Shown: piece by piece, positions 32,305-41,371 of the stretch
How the letters are laid out: each line of letters begins with the position of its first letter
Numbering within the stretch: position 1 is the stretch's first letter
From: Deltaproteobacteria bacterium
Lineage (GTDB): Bacteria > Myxococcota_A > Polyangia > DRWM01 > JAAZOP01
Assembly (NCBI GenBank): GCA_016218815.1
Contig: JACRCX010000103.1
Location: 25,468-89,467 of the forward strand
Direction of reading: 5' to 3'
Length of the DNA: 64,000 nucleotides
Made by a program: the position numbers and the translations under genes
The notes under the pieces: generated by a model
What the model saw: only the letters and a program-made list of their open reading frames with translations
Database searches by the model: none
What the model was told of the DNA's origin: nothing

Positions 32305-33711
32305 GTGGACGATGCGACTGTCGAGGGGCAGGGGGGTGGCGCGAGCGGGCCGCCGGGGACGGAGGGGCACTTGAGCAGTCCGGGAGCGGGATTCGACACG
32401 CGTGGCCGCCCGACGTTGTCGGCGGCGTTCCGGCGGCGCCGGTTCCTGAACTGGTTCCCGCTGGGGTTGGCGTACGCGTTCCTGTACATGGGGCGCTACA
32501 GCTACATCCCGGCGAAGAGCTTCATGAAGGCCCTGATCGACGATTCGGGGCTGGGCACGGTGGGGCTGGTCGGCGCCTGGACGTACGGCGTATCGTTCCT
32601 GATCAACGGGCCGCTGACCGAGCGGCTTGGCGGACGATTTGCGATGCTGGTGGCGACGGCGGGCTCGGCGGCCGTCAACCTCGCCATCGGTGGCGTGCTG
32701 CGCCTGGGCTGGACCGATCATTTCCTGGTCACGTACAGCATCCTGACCGCGGTCAACATGTACTTCCAGAGCTGGGCGGCGATTGCGATCGTGAAGGTGA
32801 ACGGCGCCTGGTTCCACGTGCGCGAGCGCGGGGCTTTCGGCGGCATTTTCGGCGTGATGATCTCCAGCGGGCTGTTCCTGGCGTACACGGTTTCCCCGGT
32901 GGTGACCAAGAGCCTGTTCGGGGCGGCGGCCGAGTACTACTTCCTGATGCCCGGGGTGCTGCTGCTGGTGTTCTTCGTCGGGACGCTGCTGTTCGTGCGC
33001 GACACGCCGGAGGGTGCGGGGCTGGGTCCGTTCGACGCGGGCAGTTCCGACGAGTTCGATTCGGCGCGGAAGGTTTCGGTGATCAAGGTCTTCGGGCGGC
33101 TGCTGACGCATCCGATCGTGCTCACGATCGCGTTGATCGAGTTCTGCACGGGGGTGTTGCGCAACGGCCTGATGTACTGGTACCCGATCTGGTCGCGCGA
33201 GCATTCGACGCTTCCGGGGTTGGCGGACTGGCAGGGGGTCGGGCTGTTCGCGGCCGGGGTGTTCGGGGGCCTTACCGCCGGCTACGTTTCCGACCGCGTG
33301 TTCGGTTCCCGGCGCGGTCCGGTGGCGGGCCTGCTGTACGGCGTCATGATCGTGATGCTCGGCGCCATGGTCGTGGCGATGACGTCGTTTGACGGCACCG
33401 ACGCGCAGTCCGTGATGGTGTTCGGCGTCCTGGTCGCCGGCTCGTTCTGCGTCATCGGGACGCACGGCGTCCTTTCCGGGACGGCGACGGCGGACTTCGG
33501 GGGCAAGGGGGCGACGGCGATGGCCGTCGGCATCATCGACGGGTTCGTGTACCTGGGTGTGGGCGTCCAATCCGCGGCGCTCGGCAACCTGACGGGCCGG
33601 AGCTGGGCCTGGTGGCCCCTGTTCCTCCTGCCCTTCGCGTTCATCGGCCTGCTGCTCGCCAGCCGTATCTGGAACGCCCTGCCCAAGCGTTCGGGCGGCG
33701 GCGGGCACTGA
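32305..33711 (+). CDS. MFS transporter, organophosphate:phosphate antiporter type
   Basis: 468 residues, start GTG 32305 (no in-frame ATG nearby). About 12 transmembrane helices are visible, starting FLNWFPLGLAYAFLYMGRYS. The segment YMGRYSYIPAKSFM and GAWTYGVSFLINGPLTERLG resemble the GlpT/UhpT (OPA) branch. AWFHVRERGAFGGIFGVMIS matches the conserved loop after helix 4. Such carriers exchange phosphorylated sugars or glycerol phosphate for phosphate; the actual substrate is unknown. The 222 bases before it, shared with the divergent cyclase, hold G-rich sequence without recognisable sites. Confidence 0.88.
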   Translation: MDDATVEGQGGGASGPPGTEGHLSSPGAGFDTRGRPTLSAAFRRRRFLNWFPLGLAYAFLYMGRYSYIPAKSFMKALIDDSGLGTVGLVGAWTYGVSFLINGPLTERLGGRFAMLVATAGSAAVNLAIGGVLRLGWTDHFLVTYSILTAVNMYFQSWAAIAIVKVNGAWFHVRERGAFGGIFGVMISSGLFLAYTVSPVVTKSLFGAAAEYYFLMPGVLLLVFFVGTLLFVRDTPEGAGLGPFDAGSSDEFDSARKVSVIKVFGRLLTHPIVLTIALIEFCTGVLRNGLMYWYPIWSREHSTLPGLADWQGVGLFAAGVFGGLTAGYVSDRVFGSRRGPVAGLLYGVMIVMLGAMVVAMTSFDGTDAQSVMVFGVLVAGSFCVIGTHGVLSGTATADFGGKGATAMAVGIIDGFVYLGVGVQSAALGNLTGRSWAWWPLFLLPFAFIGLLLASRIWNALPKRSGGGGH

Positions 33712-33742
33712 GCCGCCCGGCCGGGCCGTTGGTCGCCGCGGG

Positions 33743-35713
<1,971 letters not shown>

Positions 35714-35812
35714 TGCCCGTCCCGCCTCCCGGGATCCGCAGTGCAGCACGGTGGCGGCGGATGTGCAACCGGCTGGGGGCTGGTGGGGGGGGCAGGGTTC
35801 CGGGGGGGGAAG

Positions 35813-35846
35813 AAACCACCGATGAACACCGATGGACGCCGATGGG
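35813..35846. repeat. ACCGATGRACRC short-period repeat, copy 2
   Basis: AAACCACCGATGAACACCGA followed by TGGACGCCGATGGG, preceded by a G-run. It lies in the divergent 253-base gap between the histidine kinase and the YceI gene, next to a GGGGGCTGGTGGGGGG stretch. Confidence 0.85.
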
Positions 35847-35966
35847 AGGGCGGCGCCGGTGGTGACATATTGACAAGCATCAATACGTGCGCAGGGTGGA
35901 CCTGCCGGCTGACGGGGCATGCGCGAGACGCGCGGGGGACCGGGAGGGCCGGGTGGGAGACAGGCG

Positions 35967-36650
35967 ATGAAGTGGTTCCGAGTCGTGTTCGTGATCCTCG
36001 TGGGCGTCGGGCTGCCGCTCCTGGGACCATCGTGCAAGCGTGCGGACGCGGGCGGGGGTGGGGGAGGGGGAGCCTGCGCCGCGCCGGCGCCCGCGGGCTT
36101 CGGCCTGGGGGAGGAGGAGTCCGGTCCGCCGCCCGCGATCTCGGACGGGCACTGGACCTTCGATCCGGCGCACGTCTTCGTCCTGTTCAAGGTCCGTCAC
36201 TTCGGCGCCGGCTACGTCTACGGGATGTTCAAGGAGGCGTCCGGGAGCGTGACGCTCGACTCGGCCGACCCGGCGCGGGACCGCGTCGAGATGACGATCG
36301 GGGCGGCGAGCCTGGAGACGTTCAACGGCCGCCGGGACGAGCACCTGCGGGGCCCTGATTTTCTCAACGCGGTGCAGTTCCCGACGCTGTCGTTCCGCAG
36401 CTCGTCCCTGGTGCGCGAGGCCGACGGGACGTGGACGGCGACGGGGGAGCTGACGATCCGCGGCACGGCGAAGACGGTCACGCTGCGGGCGCGGCCGCTG
36501 GGCGAGGTCGATGATCCGATGGGCAAGCGACGGGCGGCGTTCGAGACCGCGTTTGTCATCCCACGGCTGGAGTACGGGGTGAGCTTCATGCCGGAGGCGG
36601 GTGGCCACGACGTGTTCGTGCTGGTCTCGGTCGAGGCCACGAAGGACTGA
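35967..36650 (+). CDS. YceI-family lipoprotein
   Basis: 227 residues from ATG 35967. The signal WFRVVFVILVGVGLPLLG ends at the Cys of PSCKRADAGG. A Gly/Pro/Ala-rich linker leads to a YceI domain: HWTFDPAHVFVLFKVRHFGA, then VYGMFKEASGSVTLDSADPA, EHLRGPDFLNAVQFPTLSFR and TGELTIRGTAKTVTLRARPL. These lipocalin-like barrels bind isoprenoids or similar lipids in the periplasm. Nine bases separate it from the next gene, so it heads a three-gene run with a membrane protein and an ArsR regulator. Confidence 0.93.
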   Translation: MKWFRVVFVILVGVGLPLLGPSCKRADAGGGGGGGACAAPAPAGFGLGEEESGPPPAISDGHWTFDPAHVFVLFKVRHFGAGYVYGMFKEASGSVTLDSADPARDRVEMTIGAASLETFNGRRDEHLRGPDFLNAVQFPTLSFRSSSLVREADGTWTATGELTIRGTAKTVTLRARPLGEVDDPMGKRRAAFETAFVIPRLEYGVSFMPEAGGHDVFVLVSVEATKD

Positions 36651-36659
36651 GAGGGTCGC

Positions 36660-37532
36660 GTGGGAGGGCTGTCGTTCTACCTGCGGCCGGCCGTGGACAC
36701 GGTCGTGGTCCCCGTGGCGGTGGTGGTGGTCGGGGCGTTCCTGACGCGGGTCGTGCCGGAGCGGCTCCGCGCGGTGCTGGCTGCCGGGACGCTGGCGGCG
36801 GGCAGCATGGCGGCGCACGGGGGAATCGTCGGCTGGCCGCGGATGCCGCCGGTCGACACGCTCGGGTGGTTGATCGTCCTGGTGCCCGCGGCGGCGGTGT
36901 TCTTCGCGCCGTTCGACGTGTGGCCGGGGCGGCTGCGGGGGTGGGGCGTCGCGGTGCTGGCGATGCCGTTCCTGGCGGCTGGTCTGTGGCTGCTGCTCCG
37001 CCCGCTGGGGGCGAGCGCCGGCGGCGGCGGGCTGGCGTGGCGCATCGGGCTGGCGGTCGTGGCGGGCGTGCTGCCGCTGGCGGGGCTGCAGTCGCTGGCC
37101 GCGCGTGGCGGCACGGCCGCGATCCTGGCCGGGCTCGCCGTCTCGTCGGCCGGCGCGGCCCTCGTGCTGGCCTTCGACCGCTCGTTCCTGCTGGGCCAGC
37201 TCCTGGGCGGCCAGGCCGCCGCGTTCGGCGCCGGATCGGTCGCGGCACTGGTGCTGCCGTCGTTCCGTGCCGGCCGGGCGGCCGTCGTCGTCGGGGTCGT
37301 CGGCTACGGCGGGGCGCTGGCCTACGCGACGTTCTACGCGCCGTTGCCGAGCTCCGCCGCCGTGTTGCTTGCGCTGGCGCCTTTGGCGCCGCTGGCCTCG
37401 TGGCGGGTGCGTCGCTCGTGGCTGGCCGCGGCGCTGGCGGCGTTGATCGCGCTTGCGCCCGTCGCGGCGTCGTGGTGGGTGGTCCGCGTCGATCAGGTGT
37501 GCCGGGCGTCCGGCGCCGGGTCCGGGGAGTAG
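36660..37532 (+). CDS. Polytopic membrane protein of unknown function
   Basis: 290 residues from GTG 36660, very hydrophobic, with about nine transmembrane helices, for example VDTVVVPVAVVVVGAFLTRV, LGWLIVLVPAAAVFFAPF and AVLLALAPLAPLASW. The loops are short and Arg-rich. I recognise no family. It lies between the YceI lipoprotein and the ArsR gene, nine and four bases apart, so it is almost surely co-transcribed. A role alongside YceI in lipid or quinone handling is possible but unsupported. Confidence 0.82.
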   Translation: MGGLSFYLRPAVDTVVVPVAVVVVGAFLTRVVPERLRAVLAAGTLAAGSMAAHGGIVGWPRMPPVDTLGWLIVLVPAAAVFFAPFDVWPGRLRGWGVAVLAMPFLAAGLWLLLRPLGASAGGGGLAWRIGLAVVAGVLPLAGLQSLAARGGTAAILAGLAVSSAGAALVLAFDRSFLLGQLLGGQAAAFGAGSVAALVLPSFRAGRAAVVVGVVGYGGALAYATFYAPLPSSAAVLLALAPLAPLASWRVRRSWLAAALAALIALAPVAASWWVVRVDQVCRASGAGSGE

Positions 37533-37536
37533 GGCG

Positions 37537-37887
37537 GTGACGGCGTCGGGGCGAGGGGTGGGGCGGTCGGGAGTCGTTTTGCGGCCGAGGGCGAGGCGGT
37601 CCGCGGTGGAGCTGGACGAGCGGGCGGTGACTCGCATCTCGAGGGCGCTGGCCGATCGCAACCGGTTCCTGATCCTGCGGGAGATTGCGGGGGAGCGGGA
37701 GCTGTCGTGCGGGGCGATTGCGGAGCGCTTCCCGATCGGCCAGCCGACGGTATCGCACCATCTGCGGATCCTGGCGGAGGCGGAGTTGGTCCTGGCGCGG
37801 CGGGAGGGCCAGCACAGCTACTTCCGGGTGCGGCGCGACGTCTGGCGGGCGTATCTGCGTGCGTTGCGGGCGGTGCTGCGGGCGTGA
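37537..37887 (+). CDS. ArsR-family helix-turn-helix regulator
   Basis: 116 residues from GTG 37537, preceded by GGGGAGTAGGG. The winged helix-turn-helix spans residues about 30-105: ISRALADRNRFLILREIAGE, LSCGAIAERFPIGQPTVSHH, LRILAEAELVLARREGQHSY. The recognition helix QPTVSHHLRIL is typical. No metal-binding Cys cluster of the ArsR/SmtB kind is present, so it probably senses something other than metal. It likely regulates its own operon (YceI and the membrane protein). The 170 bases after it carry no recognised site. Confidence 0.9.
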   Translation: MTASGRGVGRSGVVLRPRARRSAVELDERAVTRISRALADRNRFLILREIAGERELSCGAIAERFPIGQPTVSHHLRILAEAELVLARREGQHSYFRVRRDVWRAYLRALRAVLRA

Positions 37888-38060
37888 GGTCCGGCGTGCG
37901 ACATCGCACACTGCGGCGGAATCACGGGCGTCCGGGTTGGCTCGAGCGGTGCGGGGCCATAGAATCCGCCTCGAGGGTGGCCGTCTCATGCACGCCCGAC
38001 GGCGACGAGCGTCGGCGGCGGGAGTTGGGCCGGACGGGGAGGGAGCAGAGGAGGGTGAGG

Positions 38061-38816
38061 ATGGATCGCGCGGTGCTTCGGTCGGTGGTCATCGGATCGG
38101 TTCTGGTGGTGGGCGGGGTCGTGGCCGCGCAGCAGGCGGCGGACGTGAGCCAGGTGGTGCGCGACATCGAGCACAACGAGTTCCGGTTCGACGACATCAC
38201 GTACACGATGAAGATCAAGTTGATCGAGGCGGGCGAGACGACGCGCGAGATCGAGTTCCAGGTCTACGCCAAGGGCTCGGACAAGATGCTGATCAAGATC
38301 ACGGCGCCGGGCGAGGTGGCGGGGACGGCGATCCTGCAGCTGGGGCCGCGGACGATGTACATGTACAATCCGGAGGATCGTTCGGTCCGCCTCATCGCCG
38401 CGTCGGCCCGGGCCCAGGGTCTGCTGGGCACCGACTACGCGGCTGCGGACGCGTCGCTGGTGGGGATCGGCGACGGCTGGACGAACACGCTGCTGGAGAC
38501 GACGGACGCGTTCTACAAGGTGCAGTCGGTGCCGGAGAGCGGGGACGTGTCTCCGTACTCGAAGCTGGTGATCTGGTACGACCGCGAGGAGAAGAAGGCG
38601 ACGAAGATCGAGTACTACCTGGACGGCTCGCTGGCGAAGACGATCAACCGCGAGGAGTTCGTCCACGACGGGGGAGTGTTCAACGACTTCACCCACACGA
38701 CGGTGAACAACGCCCGCGCCGATCGAGTGACGGACGTGCGGATCACCGACACCGAGGTCAACACCGGGCTCGACGACCGCTTGTTCACCAAGCGCAACCT
38801 GATGCTCGGGGAGTAG
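38061..38816 (+). CDS. LolA-like outer-membrane lipoprotein-sorting protein, paralogue 1
   Basis: 251 residues from ATG 38061 (GAGGGTGAGG before it). A signal peptide VVIGSVLVVGGVVAAQQAAD is followed by the sorting-protein fold of the LolA_like type. Characteristic stretches are YTMKIKLIEAGETTREIEFQ, SDKMLIKITAPGEVAGTAIL and QLGPRTMYMYNPEDRSVRLI. The Trp-Tyr-Asp segment LVIWYDREEKKATKIEYYLD is typical of members beside RND exporters. It would ferry a lipid across the periplasm. It is about three-quarters identical to the next gene, so the pair arose by tandem duplication. Confidence 0.92.
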   Translation: MDRAVLRSVVIGSVLVVGGVVAAQQAADVSQVVRDIEHNEFRFDDITYTMKIKLIEAGETTREIEFQVYAKGSDKMLIKITAPGEVAGTAILQLGPRTMYMYNPEDRSVRLIAASARAQGLLGTDYAAADASLVGIGDGWTNTLLETTDAFYKVQSVPESGDVSPYSKLVIWYDREEKKATKIEYYLDGSLAKTINREEFVHDGGVFNDFTHTTVNNARADRVTDVRITDTEVNTGLDDRLFTKRNLMLGE

Positions 38817-38877
38817 CGCGCTCGAGCCGGAGCGTGTCCGTCCGGGCGGGGGCGGCAGAAGGAAAGGGAGGATCCAG

Positions 38878-39630
38878 GTGACGAATCTCGTCGTTCGGTC
38901 CGTGTTGCTAGGTGTCGTTTTGACGGCGGCGGGCGTCGTATTCGCACAGCAGGCCGTGGACGTGAGCCAGGTGGTGTGCGACATCGAACGCAACGAATTC
39001 CGGTTCGAAGACATCCACTACAAGATGCGGATCAAGCTGATCGAGGGCGGGACGACGACTCGGGAGATTGAGTTCGAGGTGTGGGCGAAGGGCTCGGACA
39101 AGATGCTGCTGCGGATCACGGCGCCGGGGGAGGTGGCGGGAACGGCGATTCTGCAGCTGGGGCCGCGCACGATGTACATGTACAATCCCGAGGATCGATC
39201 GGTGCGACTCATCGCGGCTTCCGCGCGCGCCCAGGGTCTGTTGGGCACGGACTATGCGGCGGCGGACGCGTCGCTGGTGGGGATCGGCGACGGGTGGACG
39301 CCGACACTGCTGGAGACGACGGCCGAGTTCCACAAGATCGAGGTGGTACCCGACGAGGACGACGTCTCGCCGTACTCGAAGATCGTGATCTGGTACGACC
39401 GGGCCCGCCAGAAGGCGACGAAGATGGAGTACTACCTGGACCGGCAGCTGGCGAAGACGATCACGCGTGACGGGTTCGTCAACGAGCGCGGGTACGACGA
39501 CCTCACGCACGTCAAGGTGCAGAACGAGCGTGCGGACCGGGTCACGGACGTCCTGATCACGGATTGGGAGGTCAACGCCGGTCTGGACGATCGGATGTTC
39601 ACCAAGCGTTCGCTGATGCTCGGCGAGTAG
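38878..39630 (+). CDS. LolA-like outer-membrane lipoprotein-sorting protein, paralogue 2
   Basis: 250 residues from GTG 38878 (GGGAGGATCC before it). Signal VLLGVVLTAAGVVFAQQAVD, then the same fold as paralogue 1. The block TMYMYNPEDRSVRLIAASAR and the following GLLGTDYAAADASLVGIGDG are identical between the two, while the outer parts diverge. Both end LMLGE. Two carriers for one exporter suggests different cargo or a heteromeric partner. The 220 bases after it contain a TTCGACC-like repeat and the 14-base palindrome GGACCGCGCGGTCC at 39699-39712. Confidence 0.92.
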   Translation: MTNLVVRSVLLGVVLTAAGVVFAQQAVDVSQVVCDIERNEFRFEDIHYKMRIKLIEGGTTTREIEFEVWAKGSDKMLLRITAPGEVAGTAILQLGPRTMYMYNPEDRSVRLIAASARAQGLLGTDYAAADASLVGIGDGWTPTLLETTAEFHKIEVVPDEDDVSPYSKIVIWYDRARQKATKMEYYLDRQLAKTITRDGFVNERGYDDLTHVKVQNERADRVTDVLITDWEVNAGLDDRMFTKRSLMLGE

Positions 39631-39698
39631 GGGCCGGCGGCTGGGCGTTTTTCGTTCGACGTTTTCGACCTTCGATTCCCTGCGACCGGGGTCCAGGG

Positions 39699-39712
39699 GG
39701 ACCGCGCGGTCC
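39699..39712. other. 14-base perfect palindrome
   Basis: GGACCGCGCGGTCC is a perfect inverted repeat, in the gap between the second LolA-like gene and the barrel gene. It could be an operator or a weak stop; nothing decides. Confidence 0.5.
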
Positions 39713-39852
39713 GTTCGCAATCGCACGCGGCGAGGGATGGGGGGCTTGCTCCCGTTGACCGTCTGCGAGGGCGTGTGCGACGGTGCGCGGCAGGGTGGGG
39801 ATTCGACGTCACGAGCCGTGCGCCGTCGCGCGGGAAGTGGAGGTTGGGGTCT

Positions 39853-41322
39853 GTGGTGTACCGGGAGTCGAATTGGAGGTTCGGTGGTGGTCGGGCGGTG
39901 CAGGTGGCGTGCGCCGGGATCGTGCTGTGGGCGGCATCGGCCGCGGCCGACGACCTCGATCTTGGCGGCATGGTGTCGACGGATTTCCGGGTGGCGGTCA
40001 CGGGTTCCGACCAGGGCGACCTGACGTGGAACATCAACATCGGCGAGCTGAACCTGAAGCAGCGGCTGAACCCGCATATCAGCTACGAGCTGGACCTGCG
40101 GGTGATGTTCGACGGCCTGTCGTTCGCAGAGAACCTGCACACGCTCGAGGATTTGACCAACTCGCTGTCGTTGGACCCGTTCTGGATCGAGTCCGACGGG
40201 GCGTACGTGGCGATCCGCGACATCTTCGACGGTTTCGACGTCGTCTTCGGGCGGCAGATCGTCACCTGGGGGGCGTCCGACCGGTTCCGGCCGACGAACA
40301 ACCTCAATCCCGACGACCTGTGGGATCCGACGCGGTTCGGGATGACGCAAGCGAACGAGATGATCCGCTTCATCTATAATCCGGTCGGGGACCTGGTGCT
40401 GGAGGCGGTGGTGGTGCCGATCTTCCGTCCTGCGCGGCTGCCTTCGTCGGCGGCGGCGGCGCTGGCCGACCCCAACTCGGTGATCCCGATCATCGAGGAT
40501 GACGTGGTGAAGCAGATCGACGACCTGCACCGGATGATGACGGGGTTGGGTTTCGGTTTTGCGACCACGACGACGTTGAGCTCGCCGTCGGTGGCGCTGG
40601 AGAACGTGCAGGTCGGGGCGCGGATGTCGTGGCGCACCGAGGAGACGGACTGGTCGTTGTCGTTCTACCGGGGATTCGACGATTTTCCGCATCCGGTGAC
40701 GTCGGTTCCGACGGTCAAGCCGGGAACCGACTGCCAGGGGCAGCCGGTGACCGGGGTGGGCGGTTGCGTCGACACGGTGGTGGGGCTGGCGTATCCGGGG
40801 ATCATGGTGGGCGGGTTCGACATCGCGGGGCAGATCCCCTTCCTGGGCGACGCGGGGTACCGGATCGAGGGTGCGGTGGTCTGGCCGGAGCAGATGGGGT
40901 ACGTGGCGACGGTTCCTGCCGGCTTCGGGGAGGACATCAAGGGGACGGTGGTGGACGGGCGGCCGTTCTTCAAGGCGACGCTGGGCATCGACTACACGTT
41001 CAGCCGCGACGTTTTCGCGCTGGCGATGCTGGTGCACGGGATGGTGGACGAGCTGGGTCCGCAGTTCGTCGGCGACTACGCGGTGGTGGGGGCGGACTTC
41101 AAGTTCTTCAATTCCAAGCTCCTGCTGCGGCTGTTCTGCATCGCGTCGTTCGACGTCGACCATCCGGCGGGGGTCATCTACCCGCTGCTCAACTGGAATC
41201 CGTGGAGCTCGATGGAGCTGGAGGCCGGCGCCCTGATCTTCCTGGGCGACGACCGATCCAAGTTCGGCCAGCCGGCCGCGGGCGAGTCGACCGTCTTCCT
41301 TCGTTCCAGGGTAAGATTCTGA
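39853..41322 (+). CDS. DUF1302-like outer-membrane beta-barrel protein
   Basis: About 489 residues. The GTG at 39853 is chosen because GGAGG lies nine bases before it; GTG 39898 is also possible. The signal peptide is VQVACAGIVLWAASAAADDL. The mature protein shows alternating beta strands and the motif GRQIVTWGASDRFRPTNNLN followed by PDDLWDPTRFGMTQANEMIR, as in DUF1302-type porin-like proteins. The last strand ends VFLRSRVRF, an aromatic C-terminus expected for BAM insertion. It lies between the LolA-like carriers and the RND exporter and is probably the outer-membrane end of that pathway. Confidence 0.85.
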   Translation: MVYRESNWRFGGGRAVQVACAGIVLWAASAAADDLDLGGMVSTDFRVAVTGSDQGDLTWNINIGELNLKQRLNPHISYELDLRVMFDGLSFAENLHTLEDLTNSLSLDPFWIESDGAYVAIRDIFDGFDVVFGRQIVTWGASDRFRPTNNLNPDDLWDPTRFGMTQANEMIRFIYNPVGDLVLEAVVVPIFRPARLPSSAAAALADPNSVIPIIEDDVVKQIDDLHRMMTGLGFGFATTTTLSSPSVALENVQVGARMSWRTEETDWSLSFYRGFDDFPHPVTSVPTVKPGTDCQGQPVTGVGGCVDTVVGLAYPGIMVGGFDIAGQIPFLGDAGYRIEGAVVWPEQMGYVATVPAGFGEDIKGTVVDGRPFFKATLGIDYTFSRDVFALAMLVHGMVDELGPQFVGDYAVVGADFKFFNSKLLLRLFCIASFDVDHPAGVIYPLLNWNPWSSMELEAGALIFLGDDRSKFGQPAAGESTVFLRSRVRF

Positions 41323-41371
41323 CCGCCGCGGGGCGCGGGGGTGCGGAGGCGCCGGCGGCTGGAGGTTGCTG